Of a stretch of 64,000 bases of DNA, positions 9,509 to 18,683 are shown piece after piece (position 1 is the first letter of the stretch; each line of letters starts with the position of its first letter). The stretch spans positions 27,840 through 91,839 of the forward strand of contig CALYAA010000004.1 in assembly GCA_944393385.1 (NCBI GenBank), read 5' to 3'. Position numbers and translations under genes: made by a program. The notes under the pieces are model-generated. The model was not told the DNA's origin. It worked only from the letters and a program-made list of their open reading frames with translations, and did no database searches. This DNA comes from an uncultured Clostridia bacterium. GTDB taxonomy: Bacteria; Bacillota; Clostridia; TANB77; CAG-508.

Positions 9509-10015
9509 CTATTTTTCATCTTTATTTAAAAACTTCATTTCAACATATAATTTGTCAGCTACTGCTTGAACAACATTCTTTAATAAATATTGTTCTTCTG
9601 TCATTTTATCAATATGTGGAAATTCTTTACGAATAAATACATTTTTTATAGATACCTCTAAATTAGCACAAAATCTATTATATGCTTTACTTAATTCAAA
9701 ATATGCAATCGTTTCTGATATTAATTTTCCAATATCTCCTATACTATATACTTGTTTTAAAATACATATTACCATTAAATACGCAATATGTGATTTATTA
9801 TACTTCTTTTTTTCTGGAGCAGGCATAATGCCTTGTTTTACATAATTATTAATCATTGTTTTAGTAATTATCTTTTCTTCTCCATTGACATTTAATATTC
9901 CTAGATATTTTTCTAAATAATTTACTACTTGATCTAAATACAAATCAATTTCAGGTAATTCATTCCACCTTGGCAAATGATGTTTTATAACTTTTTCTAT
10001 TTTTTCTTCTTGCAT
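9509..10015 (-). CDS. DUF1836 (MerR-like) putative regulator
   Basis: The 168-aa protein matches what I know of the DUF1836 family of Bacillota. A helix-turn-helix-like segment (ITKTMINNYVKQGIMP, about residues 65-80) is followed by EKKKYNKSHIAYLMVI, as in MerR-type winged helices. It then has a helical C-terminal part. Members are presumed DNA-binding but have no assigned role. It sits 46 nt downstream of an SDR gene on the same strand, so they may be co-transcribed. Confidence 0.8.
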   Translation of the reverse strand: MQEEKIEKVIKHHLPRWNELPEIDLYLDQVVNYLEKYLGILNVNGEEKIITKTMINNYVKQGIMPAPEKKKYNKSHIAYLMVICILKQVYSIGDIGKLISETIAYFELSKAYNRFCANLEVSIKNVFIRKEFPHIDKMTEEQYLLKNVVQAVADKLYVEMKFLNKDEK

Positions 10016-10061
10016 TTTTATTCACATTCCCTCCTTATAAATGCAGTCTTTTGTAAACTAC

Positions 10062-10814
10062 TTATTTTATTTTTCTCCTTTGCATTTTATAAGAAACTTT
10101 AGAAACTAAATTTGTCGGTGCCATTTTTGCTCCAATTTTTGCAATTTTTATATTCCATCCTGGTATAATATAAAATTTACCTTTCAAAAATTTTTTTATC
10201 GCATATTTAGCAACATATTCACTACTTAAGCCTTTTAAAGCAAATTCTACGTCTGCAACTTTATTAAAGTTTGTATTAACTGGTCCTGGGCATAAAATAC
10301 TAATTTGTACTTTTGATTTTTGTTTTTTTAATTCTGTTCTAATTGATTCTGATAATCTTACAACATATGATTTTGTTGAATAATATGTCGCCATAAGTGG
10401 TCCAGGCATAAATCCTGCAATTGATGCAACATTTAAAATTTTTCCGCTATTTCTTTTTATCATTTCATTAAGATATAATTTTGTCAAAATATGATAAGCT
10501 ATTACATTAGTTTTTATCATCTGTAAATCCTTATCTAAGCTTGTATTTTCAAAATATCCACAGTCTCCAAATCCAGCATTATTAACTAGTATATCAATAT
10601 TTTTATAGTCTTGAAATAATTTTTTACAATTTTCTTCTTTTGATATATCCATTATAACAATTTCTGCTTTTGTTTGAACTTGTTTTTTTACTTCTTCTAA
10701 TTTTTCTACATTTCTTGCAACTAAAATTAAATCATATCCTTTTTGACTTAAAACTTTTGCAATATCTCTCCCTATTCCAGAAGAAGCTCCTGTTATTAAT
10801 GCTTTCAAACGCAC
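10062..10814 (-). CDS. Short-chain dehydrogenase/reductase
   Basis: The 250-aa product is a classical SDR. The NAD(P)-binding TGASSGIG is at residues 8-15, and NNAG follows near residue 78. The catalytic serine lies in NVASIAGF and the catalytic tyrosine and lysine in YYSTKSYVV (YxxxK). The closest general type is the DltE/YqjQ-like group of membrane-associated SDRs (C-terminal basic tail QRRKIK). The substrate cannot be read from sequence. It lies between the DUF1836 gene and a J-domain gene on the same strand. Confidence 0.9.
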   Translation of the reverse strand: MRLKALITGASSGIGRDIAKVLSQKGYDLILVARNVEKLEEVKKQVQTKAEIVIMDISKEENCKKLFQDYKNIDILVNNAGFGDCGYFENTSLDKDLQMIKTNVIAYHILTKLYLNEMIKRNSGKILNVASIAGFMPGPLMATYYSTKSYVVRLSESIRTELKKQKSKVQISILCPGPVNTNFNKVADVEFALKGLSSEYVAKYAIKKFLKGKFYIIPGWNIKIAKIGAKMAPTNLVSKVSYKMQRRKIK

Positions 10815-10871
10815 TACTCCCTTTCTTAAACTTTTAATCCTAGAGAATTAAATATTTTTAATCAACCTTTA

Positions 10872-11465
10872 TTAAAAACCTTTTGTAAATGTATCTTTAA
10901 ATATATTTACAATCAAGTTTACAACTGTGTTCTCATTATATAAATTAACAAAAAATTGTCTTGTAGTCGGTATAATTGCTAGTATACATGAAACAATAAT
11001 TAAGGCCAAAACAGCAATAACTATTTTTTGTATAGTTTTTTTTGATAATTTAATTTTCTTTTTTGGCGTTGTTTTAACTGGTGTATCTGATTTTCTAGTT
11101 ATTCCATTATATAAATTTCTAATAAAATTTGCAGTACTACCTAAATCTTCTTCATTTGTATTATTGTTATTATATTGATTAGAAATTTTTTTTAAATTAT
11201 TTTTTAACTGTATATTTTCTTGTTTTATTTTGTTATATTCTTCAATAGATATACTTTTACTTTGCAGATGATTATCATATTCTTTTCTCTTAAAATCATT
11301 TGATAATATCTCATATGCCTCATTAATTTTCATCATTCTTTCTTGACTGTATGTTGAAGATCTTAAATCTGGATGATATTTTTTAGCTAGTGTTCTATAT
11401 GCTTTTTCTATAACTTCTTTTGAAGCATTTTTATCCACTTCTAATATTTCATAATAATTTTTCAT
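10872..11465 (-). CDS. Membrane-anchored J-domain protein
   Basis: The J-domain occupies residues 3-66, with the HPD motif at 31-33, so it should stimulate DnaK ATPase. A coiled-coil, Asn-rich linker follows. A single membrane segment ([18 protein letters not shown], about 148-166) and a short tail end the 197-aa protein. It lacks the G/F-rich and zinc-finger regions of DnaJ, so it is a specialised co-chaperone that probably recruits DnaK to the membrane. The topology, with the J-domain in the cytoplasm and a C-terminal anchor, is inferred. Confidence 0.88.
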   Translation of the reverse strand: MKNYYEILEVDKNASKEVIEKAYRTLAKKYHPDLRSSTYSQERMMKINEAYEILSNDFKRKEYDNHLQSKSISIEEYNKIKQENIQLKNNLKKISNQYNNNNTNEEDLGSTANFIRNLYNGITRKSDTPVKTTPKKKIKLSKKTIQKIVIAVLALIIVSCILAIIPTTRQFFVNLYNENTVVNLIVNIFKDTFTKGF

Positions 11466-11588
11466 ATTTTTTCTTATGTTAGTTTTTATCCAACATCTCC
11501 TCCATCTTGTTATATTCTACATTAAAACAGCAAATTTAGCAAGTATTTACTTGTTATTTTCTACATTTTCTGTTATATTATAATTATT

Positions 11589-12518
11589 ATGGAAGAAAAA
11601 TATAAACATTTAAACAATTATTTAAAAGAAAAATTTGGTGAAAGAACTTTAAAAATTTGTATTGATGGAAATTTTACTTGTCCTAACCGTAATGGAAAAC
11701 TAGGTATTGGAGGTTGTATTTTTTGTAGTGAAAAAGGTTCAGGAGAACATATCAAATCATTAGAAAACACTTCTAAAAATTATACTTTTATTACAGATCA
11801 AGTTGTAAATTATTTTAATAGTTACAAAAGTAAAAGAGCAAATAAGTTTATTGTATATTTTCAAAATTTCACAAATACTTATGCTACTATAGATATTCTA
11901 AAAACAAAATATGATTTTGCATTAATTGATAGCAGAATTGTTGCTTTAGCTATTTCTACTAGACCTGATTGCATAAATGAAGATGTGTGCAAATTATTAA
12001 AATCCTATACAGATAAATATTATGTATGGGTTGAGCTTGGATTGCAAACATCTAATGACAAAACATCAAAGTTACTTAATAAATGCTGTTATTCAAAAGA
12101 TTTTACTAATGCTGTTAAATTACTTAATAAATATAATATTGATATTGTAACACATATTATGGTTGGGCTTCCAAATGAGGATTTTAAGGACATACAAAAT
12201 ACTGTTGATTTTATTAATCAACATTCAATTCAAGGTTTAAAAATTCATTCTACATATGTTGTTAAAAATACTAAATTAGCAGATATGTATTATAATGGTA
12301 TTTACACTCCCTTGACTCTTGAAGAATATTTGAATTCTGCTTGTTATATTTTAACACATATCAGTCCAGACATAATAATACATAAAGTTTCTGGTGATGC
12401 ACCAAAAGATTTACTTATTGCTCCTGAGTGGAATTCTCATAAAAAATGGATTCTAAATGGATTAGATAAAAAATTAAAGGAAGAAAATTTGTGGCAAGGA
12501 AAATATTATAATTTATAA
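11589..12518 (+). CDS. Radical SAM protein of the YtqA/TIGR01212 family
   Basis: The 309-aa product has an Elp3-like radical SAM domain. The cluster cysteines are C31, C43 and C46 (FTCPNRNG, then GGCIFC), and a conserved GSGEH follows. IVTHIMVGLPNE is a typical SAM-domain strand and loop near residue 190. The family (Bacillus YtqA) has no firmly established substrate; an RNA-modification role is suspected from its similarity to Elp3 enzymes. It is one of the few + strand genes here, has its own upstream gap, and ends at a strong hairpin terminator. Confidence 0.9.
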   Translation: MEEKYKHLNNYLKEKFGERTLKICIDGNFTCPNRNGKLGIGGCIFCSEKGSGEHIKSLENTSKNYTFITDQVVNYFNSYKSKRANKFIVYFQNFTNTYATIDILKTKYDFALIDSRIVALAISTRPDCINEDVCKLLKSYTDKYYVWVELGLQTSNDKTSKLLNKCCYSKDFTNAVKLLNKYNIDIVTHIMVGLPNEDFKDIQNTVDFINQHSIQGLKIHSTYVVKNTKLADMYYNGIYTPLTLEEYLNSACYILTHISPDIIIHKVSGDAPKDLLIAPEWNSHKKWILNGLDKKLKEENLWQGKYYNL

Positions 12519-12566
12519 CAAATAATCATTTATTTAAAGTGAAATACACTAATTCTTTCAACAATT

Positions 12567-12609
12567 ATTGCCAGTCTTTTTAATATTTTGATTATAAAAG
12601 ACTGGCAAT
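12567..12609 (+). terminator. Terminator of the radical SAM gene
   Basis: ATTGCCAGTCTTTT (12567-12580) pairs perfectly with 12596-12609 (14 bp), followed by TTGTTTTT. The A/T flanks also let it work for the convergent VanX-like gene. Confidence 0.92.
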
Positions 12610-12613
12610 TTGT

Positions 12614-12645
12614 TTTTATATAATAGGAAAGTTATACTTTATTTT
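12614..12645. repeat. Degenerate copy of the dispersed 41-nt palindrome family
   Basis: The left arm TTTTATATAATAGGAAAGT at 12614-12632 is intact, but the right arm has decayed to ACTTTATTTTAC. That remnant overlaps the stop codon of the VanX-like gene at 12639-12641. The full family member is at 44370-44410. Confidence 0.6.
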
Positions 12646-13460
12646 ACTTGAAAGTCTAATACACTTTCTTTTGAATCATTATCTTGAAAGTGCCACCATT
12701 CACTTCTTAAAGGTATAAATCCATTTTTCGTCATAATCTTTGCAAGAATTTTTGCTTCTTTATTATTATAATCTACTACTGAATATACACTTAAATCATG
12801 TATTTTAGTTTGCATTTCTAATTCTTTGCCAGTTTTTAAATCTACTAATGTTAAATCTAAAGCAACTCCATAATTATGTGATGAAGCATTTTCCGCTAGA
12901 AACCATTTTTGACTATATTCAAAATTATTTACAGTTGCATTAAAATATTCTTTAAATTTATCTGCAACTAATAAAGTATTTTGATATAAATATTTTGTTA
13001 CAGAATATGGTCTATATGTATCATAAATTTTTAGTGTAAAGCCTTGTTTTAATGCTGTGTCTTCAGCAGAGAATAATTTTATTGCTGTATTTAGCATTAA
13101 AGGAACTTTAATATCTTCTCCCATCTCTGTATATAATTTTTTTCTTGTTACATTAGGTATTTCATTTCCATGTATATTATAAATTGATGATTTTGCATTT
13201 GTAATCTCATATTGAACTTGTTTTTGCATAACATCTGGCAAATTTATTAGAATAAATTTTTTATCTATTAAAACTTTTTTTCCATTTTCCATTAATGCTA
13301 CAATCATTTTTTTATTATATTCATTAAAAATCTTTCCTCTTAAATATTGCTTTATCTCTATAATTTCATCTGTATTATATATTTTACATTTTAAATCATT
13401 TGTTACCCATATTCTAGCATTTACTAAATTTTCGAAAAATTTATTCATAAAAAATTTCAT
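12639..13460 (-). CDS. M15D D-alanyl-D-alanine dipeptidase (VanX-like)
   Basis: The 273-aa product carries the zinc-peptidase motifs of VanX/DdpX: a DTYRPYSVTKYL segment near 145, SSHNYGVALDLTL near 190 (His and Asp zinc ligands) and EWWHFQ near 253 (catalytic Glu and third ligand His). Such enzymes hydrolyse D-Ala-D-Ala. Here no vanH, vanA or vanRS genes are adjacent, so dipeptide recycling from peptidoglycan is likelier than glycopeptide resistance. About 75 N-terminal residues precede the peptidase core and are unassigned. No signal peptide is evident, so it is probably cytoplasmic. Confidence 0.88.
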   Translation of the reverse strand: MKFFMNKFFENLVNARIWVTNDLKCKIYNTDEIIEIKQYLRGKIFNEYNKKMIVALMENGKKVLIDKKFILINLPDVMQKQVQYEITNAKSSIYNIHGNEIPNVTRKKLYTEMGEDIKVPLMLNTAIKLFSAEDTALKQGFTLKIYDTYRPYSVTKYLYQNTLLVADKFKEYFNATVNNFEYSQKWFLAENASSHNYGVALDLTLVDLKTGKELEMQTKIHDLSVYSVVDYNNKEAKILAKIMTKNGFIPLRSEWWHFQDNDSKESVLDFQVK

Positions 13461-13575
13461 TCCTTTCCTAGATACACATAGTTATAAAAGGACTTTATTT
13501 CAAACTAATTTCATTCCTTTCTTTTTTTGCTAAAAGGTACTTACCGTAAAATGAAAAAATTTTTAAAATTATTTA

Positions 13576-14715
13576 TTAATTTACAAAAAACTTTTTAAAA
13601 ATACTATACATTATTTGAGTTCCTAATATAACGGTATCTATATCTACTCGAAAATCTACACTATGTTGTGAAAAATATTTCTCTTGCCCACAACCAACAA
13701 ATATAAAAGCACCATTTCTTTCTTGTAAAATATATGAGAAATCTTCTGAGCACATTGTTGTATAGTCTTTTATAATATTTTCTTTTCCTACAATCTCTTT
13801 TGAAACTTCTTCAACTAAATCTGTATATTCCTTACTATTTACAAGTGCTGGGTATTTGTCATCTTTAAAAGTTACAACAGCTCTTCCATTCATAGATTTT
13901 GCAATATTTGTAGATATTTCTTCTATTCTATTTTTTATATAATCTCTTAAATCATTATTAAATGTTCTACAAATCCCTTTCATTTCAACTTTATTAGGTA
14001 TTTTATTATTACTATTTCCTCCATTTATTGCAGTAATTCCAACAACTGCTGTTTCATGAGGGCTTATATTTCTTCCTACTATTCCCTGTAACGCAAGAAC
14101 TATTGAACTTGCTATATATATTGGGTCAATACATTTCTCTGGTATTGCACCATGACCTTCTTTTCCATATACAGTTATATTAAATGGATCTGTCGAAGCC
14201 ATTATCGGTCCTGATTTTATTCCAATTGTTCCTTTTTTTAGCTCACTCCAAACATGTAAAGCAAAAACACAATCTACTTTTGGGTTTTCTAAAACTCCTT
14301 CTTCAATCATTTTTTTAGCTCCACCACTTGTTTCTTCTGCTGGTTGAAATAGTATTTTTATTGTACCTTTTATTTTATCTTTTTCTTTTATTATAAGTTC
14401 TGCTAATGCCAACATTATTGTCATGTGGGCATCATGTCCACATGCATGTTGCATTTTTCCTTTTTCATCCATTTCTAATGCATCCATTTCACATCTAAAT
14501 AAAACACATGGCTTTTCTGTTTTTCCTCTTAAAATCGCCATTACCCCTGTTTGGGCTATATTTGTTCTTATTTCATAGCCTAATCTTTTTAATCTTTCAA
14601 TAATATATTTTGAAGTTTCTATTTCTTCAAAACCTTTTTCTGGATGATTCCAGAAAAAGGTTTTGTCTTCTTCCATTTGTTTTTTTAATTTAATTATTTT
14701 TTCATCTATCTTCAT
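13576..14715 (-). CDS. M20D amidohydrolase (N-acyl amino acid / hippurate hydrolase type)
   Basis: The product is 379 aa from the ATG at 14715; an in-frame ATG 24 nt upstream would overlap the preceding gene more deeply and has a poorer ribosome site. Metal-binding motifs are MQHACGHDAHMT near residue 92, FQPAEETSGGAKKMI near 128, and a dimerisation-domain segment GKEGHGAIPEK near 190. CSEDFSYILQ is near 320. The family cleaves N-acyl amino acids or small peptides with two divalent metals. It overlaps the upstream acetyltransferase gene by 14 nt, which suggests translational coupling of an N-acyltransferase-like and a deacylase gene. Confidence 0.92.
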   Translation of the reverse strand: MKIDEKIIKLKKQMEEDKTFFWNHPEKGFEEIETSKYIIERLKRLGYEIRTNIAQTGVMAILRGKTEKPCVLFRCEMDALEMDEKGKMQHACGHDAHMTIMLALAELIIKEKDKIKGTIKILFQPAEETSGGAKKMIEEGVLENPKVDCVFALHVWSELKKGTIGIKSGPIMASTDPFNITVYGKEGHGAIPEKCIDPIYIASSIVLALQGIVGRNISPHETAVVGITAINGGNSNNKIPNKVEMKGICRTFNNDLRDYIKNRIEEISTNIAKSMNGRAVVTFKDDKYPALVNSKEYTDLVEEVSKEIVGKENIIKDYTTMCSEDFSYILQERNGAFIFVGCGQEKYFSQHSVDFRVDIDTVILGTQIMYSIFKKFFVN

Positions 14716-15691
14716 CAAAACACCTATCCATATATTCAAAATCTTTTATTAAATTTTTTTCCATAACATTACCACTTCTTTGAATAGTTTTTGGTTTTTC
14801 ATCAATTCCTTCGAATTTTAAATATTCAAAAGCACTCATTAAATCAAAGTAATTTTTATCAATTTTAGAATAATCAAATATTCTTCCAAATTTTTCTTTT
14901 TGCATTAATTCTTTAACACTAAATTTACAAAATCTATGTTTACTGAAAAATTTTTGTAAATATGTTCTAAACTCTTTTGGAGTAATTTCTTGATCAATTA
15001 ATTTTATTTCTAATATCCTATTCATTATTCCATTTAAATTGTGTGGATGTGGGAAAAATTGTTCTGTGGAAAATTGTATTAACATTTGTGGCTTTTTATT
15101 TTTTAAATATATTTCTTCATTCAAATTATCTTTTCCTAATAATTTAGAAACATCAACCTCTATGCCTTCTTTAGGTGACTTTACATCTCCTAAAAATGTC
15201 ATTTCATCATCAACTAATTCATATCCTAAACTATTATATAATTTATGAGCTATCTCATTTCCTTCAACTGTAACTATAGATATTGTTTGCAATTCATCTT
15301 TTCTTCTAGCAGTATCTTCCATTAGTTTTTTATAAACTTGAGTAGCTAGTGTTTTTTTTCTATATTCTGGATTTGTCCAAACACCACATAAATATGGTAT
15401 TTTTTTTTCATTTCCAAAATTAATTAGATTATAAAATGCTAATGATACTAAATTATCATCATGAAATGCTCCAGCACCTATAACATTATTTTCAACAAAT
15501 AGTTTCTTTAATACTTTTTTATATTCTAATATGTATTTATTACTTGCACCATTTCCATTCTCTGTTTCTTGCATTTTTCTAGCTAAAGCAATTTTATCAA
15601 TATCTTCTAAAGTTAACTTTCTTATATAAAATTTTTCTAATTCATTTCCTGATGTATGAAAAAATACTCTGTCTTTAATAAACATTTTCAT
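14702..15691 (-). CDS. GNAT-family acetyltransferase with unknown C-terminal domain
   Basis: Residues about 20-165 of this 329-aa protein form a GNAT fold: GVWTNPEYRKKTLATQVYKKLME is the acetyl-CoA-binding motif A region, and VEGNEIAHKLYNSLGYELVDDE the typical C-terminal beta-alpha segment. The remaining 160 residues (with FPHPHNLNGIMNRILEIKL) have no match that I recognise and may bind the acceptor. The stop overlaps the start of the M20 amidohydrolase, so the two are co-translated and may act on related amide substrates (inference). Confidence 0.8.
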   Translation of the reverse strand: MKMFIKDRVFFHTSGNELEKFYIRKLTLEDIDKIALARKMQETENGNGASNKYILEYKKVLKKLFVENNVIGAGAFHDDNLVSLAFYNLINFGNEKKIPYLCGVWTNPEYRKKTLATQVYKKLMEDTARRKDELQTISIVTVEGNEIAHKLYNSLGYELVDDEMTFLGDVKSPKEGIEVDVSKLLGKDNLNEEIYLKNKKPQMLIQFSTEQFFPHPHNLNGIMNRILEIKLIDQEITPKEFRTYLQKFFSKHRFCKFSVKELMQKEKFGRIFDYSKIDKNYFDLMSAFEYLKFEGIDEKPKTIQRSGNVMEKNLIKDFEYMDRCFDEDR

Positions 15692-15816
15692 ATTCCTTTC
15701 TAATTTAAAATGTATAAAATTACATTCTCTATCCTTTTGTAATTTTCTACTTATAATTGAAAATCTAAATAGTGTAAAAGCAAATTTAAAAATATTTTTT
15801 GCTTTTGACTCTTATT

Positions 15817-17136
15817 TTATTGTTGAAGTTCGTTTTGGCTTTGAATATGATTTATTTGTTTTTTTAGTCTTGAAATTTTTCTTTCTTTTTCAGGAATAAA
15901 TTTATGATTAAATCCTTTTAACTTTCCTTTTATTGATTTTGCTCTAACTAATCTTATCTTTTCTTTTTCTTCATATTTTAATTGTTCTTGTAAAACTTTT
16001 AATTTAACTGAATCTGTCATATTTCTATTTTCTGGATTGTAATTATATAAAACAGCCAATTTATTATACATATTTGATAAATATTCCATCGCTTCTTCTC
16101 TATCAATTCTACAAATATGAACTTCTCTATCTCTTCCTTGTCTACGGTTTACATATAAACTATCTGTTAATCCAAAAAATTCAGAAACATATTTTGATGA
16201 TAAATTATCTCTATGTAATGTTGAACACAAAAATATTTCTTTATTTTGGGAATTTTTAAAGTGTTCATTTATATGTTTTTTTATTCCTTCAAAAACAATT
16301 ATTCTAGCAATTCCTAAGCTTCTATTATGTGGATTAGTAAGATATGTATCTATTTCTACTGAATTTTTTGTATTTGCTGTATAATATTTTTCTTCTTCAA
16401 ACTCTGGCCTTTCATAAATTTGAAGAGATCCTTTTTCTAATATATCTGCATATTCTTTTTCATCTTTCATAAATGTTTCATAATCTTGTATTGATTCATT
16501 TACATTACTTTGTCTTGTTCCAAATTCTTTTTCTATATCTTCTAATGTGATCCAATAAAACATTTCGTATTTATTATTAATATCTTCATTATAATTTTTT
16601 TCAATATATTCTGCCATATATTTATTTAAATTTTCTCTTAATTCACTTTTTTCATGATATCCATTTTGTTTCATTTCGCTTTTTAAATATTCATATAATG
16701 TTGTTTGTTTTTGTTTGTTTTTGGCATTATATTCTTGTAATATTCTTTTTTTGGCATATTCAAATGCCTGTATTTTTATAATATATATTTTTCTTAAATC
16801 TTTTTTATATTCTTGCTCATTTGGATATTTTGATTTTATATATTCCTTATATTTTTTTCCATATTTAAAATATTTTGTAATATCATTATATGTAAAAGGT
16901 TTTTGTCCTTGTGTTATATATGTTGTTGCTTCTACATTGCCTTTTTCATCTACTGCTACAAAAACAGAATTTTCTTTTGAGTGTACATATTCTGATATGC
17001 CGTCTCTTCCTGTGTCAAATAATTGACCTTCTCTTCCTTCCTGTTTCATTACTTCTAGACTTATTTGTTCCAATTTAACAATTTGGTCTAGATACTTTTC
17101 TTCGTTATCTTTAGTAAGTTCAACTATTTTAATCAT
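15817..17136 (-). CDS. Uncharacterised protein with a split GNAT-like fold
   Basis: I cannot name this 439-aa protein. The N-terminus (IKIVELTKDNEEKYLDQIVKLEQI, then VFVAVDEKGNVEATTYI) looks like the start of an acetyltransferase fold. The segment around residues 270-330 (NRSLGIARIIVFEGIKKHI, then LHRDNLSSKYVSEFFGL) looks like GNAT motifs A and B. About 170 charged helical residues lie between, so the fold would be interrupted by an insertion. A basic tail (RLVRAKSIKGKLKGF onwards) ends it. It lies between the GNAT gene and the BspA-like gene, with no evident operon partner. Confidence 0.55.
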   Translation of the reverse strand: MIKIVELTKDNEEKYLDQIVKLEQISLEVMKQEGREGQLFDTGRDGISEYVHSKENSVFVAVDEKGNVEATTYITQGQKPFTYNDITKYFKYGKKYKEYIKSKYPNEQEYKKDLRKIYIIKIQAFEYAKKRILQEYNAKNKQKQTTLYEYLKSEMKQNGYHEKSELRENLNKYMAEYIEKNYNEDINNKYEMFYWITLEDIEKEFGTRQSNVNESIQDYETFMKDEKEYADILEKGSLQIYERPEFEEEKYYTANTKNSVEIDTYLTNPHNRSLGIARIIVFEGIKKHINEHFKNSQNKEIFLCSTLHRDNLSSKYVSEFFGLTDSLYVNRRQGRDREVHICRIDREEAMEYLSNMYNKLAVLYNYNPENRNMTDSVKLKVLQEQLKYEEKEKIRLVRAKSIKGKLKGFNHKFIPEKERKISRLKKQINHIQSQNELQQ

Positions 17137-17206
17137 ATTTTTGCACCTCTTAGGTTCTTATTTAGCCGTAAAATATAATTATATTTTGCTAAGCTGTTTG
17201 TTATTT

Positions 17207-18634
17207 TTAATTTGTTTGTTCTACTGGTTCTGTATCTTCTGTTTGCTGTGTATCTTCTGTTTGCTCGATCTGTTCTGATGTATCTTTAGTTGTAACATCT
17301 TTTGCAATACAATTTGTGAACATATCTAATGAATTTGTTACATTATCCATAGACCATTCTGCACCTACATATACTGTTTCAAGACTTGTACAATTATAAA
17401 ACATTTCATACATTGTAGTTACCTTTTGAGTATTAAAACTACTTAAATCAATTTCTTTTAAACTTGAACATCCTCTGAACATAGAACTCATATCTCTTAA
17501 CTCTCTTGTAGTAAATCCTTCAAAATTAATTGTTTCTAATTTTGTACATCCTTCAAACATAGATTTCATTCCTTCTACATTTCTAGTAACAAAGTTACTT
17601 AAATCTAAAGATGTAAGACTACTACATCCTCCAAACATATAGTTCATGTTTGTAACTTTACTTGTATCAATTTTGCTCATTCTAATTGTTTCTAATTTAT
17701 CACAATTGTAAAACATATATCTCATATCAGTAACTTTTCCAGTTTCAAAACTGTATAGGTTGATATTTACAATATTATGGCACTCACTAAACATATTCAT
17801 CATTGTTGTAACATTTGCTGTATTAAAACTGCTTAAATTTAACCCAGTTAGATTATTACATCCTCCAAACATATAACTCATATCTGTACAATTTGCTGTA
17901 TTAAAATTACTTACATCAAGTTCTACTAAGTTTTTGCAGTCAAAAAACATTTTGTTCATATTTGTTACTTTACTTGTATTAAAATTATTTATTTGTAATT
18001 CTGTTAAAGAACTACAATTATAAAACATTTCTGACATATTTTCTACATTACTTGTATTAAATCCACTAATATCTAAATTAGTTAAATTGCTACAATTGTA
18101 AAACATATCCATCATATTAACAACATTACTTGTATCAAATTCCCCTAGTGTTAATTCTGTTAGTCCACTACATCCATAGAACATATTACTCATACTAACT
18201 ACTCTACTAGTACTCATATTTTCTAAGTTTATGCTTGTAATATATCTACAATCATAAAACCAATAATCTGTATTTGTTGGAACGATTTGATCTATTACAT
18301 TTACACTAGTTATATTTCTTCTATATTGATACCAAGGTGGTAATATTGATGCACCAAAAGTTTGATTTTTTATATTTTCTTGAAATACTATTCCATTTTG
18401 GGTCTGCTCAGTTGTTGAAAAAGTTAATGTTCCATCTTCATACAATGTTGCAAATATATTTGTTGCATTTGGATTGTCAACCCAAATTTGATTGTCTCCT
18501 ATATCACCATCATTGTTATCATTAAATTTAATAGCTAAAAATATTATTATTGCTCCTACAACAATTACTATTGCTAGTACAATTGCTATTAATGCAATTA
18601 ATGCCATTCCATTATTTTTCTTTAGTTTTTCCAT
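17207..18634 (-). CDS. BspA-type leucine-rich repeat surface protein (DUF285 repeats)
   Basis: The 475-aa product has an N-terminal hydrophobic helix (MALIALIAIVLAIVIVVG, about residues 10-27) after KKNNG. About eleven 26-residue repeats follow, of the form MFxxCxxLxxLxLxxFxTxxVxxMxx, and the tail is Glu/Gln/Thr-rich (EQTEDTQQTEDTEPVEQ). The period is visible in DNA as 78 nt. These repeats are known from BspA-like adhesins of oral and gut bacteria. The KKNNG-hydrophobic start resembles a type IV prepilin signal without the usual Glu5. A plain membrane anchor is the alternative. It lies 50 nt downstream of spoIIE. Confidence 0.88.
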   Translation of the reverse strand: MEKLKKNNGMALIALIAIVLAIVIVVGAIIIFLAIKFNDNNDGDIGDNQIWVDNPNATNIFATLYEDGTLTFSTTEQTQNGIVFQENIKNQTFGASILPPWYQYRRNITSVNVIDQIVPTNTDYWFYDCRYITSINLENMSTSRVVSMSNMFYGCSGLTELTLGEFDTSNVVNMMDMFYNCSNLTNLDISGFNTSNVENMSEMFYNCSSLTELQINNFNTSKVTNMNKMFFDCKNLVELDVSNFNTANCTDMSYMFGGCNNLTGLNLSSFNTANVTTMMNMFSECHNIVNINLYSFETGKVTDMRYMFYNCDKLETIRMSKIDTSKVTNMNYMFGGCSSLTSLDLSNFVTRNVEGMKSMFEGCTKLETINFEGFTTRELRDMSSMFRGCSSLKEIDLSSFNTQKVTTMYEMFYNCTSLETVYVGAEWSMDNVTNSLDMFTNCIAKDVTTKDTSEQIEQTEDTQQTEDTEPVEQTN

Positions 18635-18683
18635 TTTTTACTTCATTCCTTTCTTCAGATATAAAATTTTATATCTACTTTAA

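Noticed and set aside
12639..13460. Vancomycin resistance determinant
   Set aside because: VanX motifs are present but there is no vanH, vanA or regulator nearby; such dipeptidases also serve in peptidoglycan recycling.
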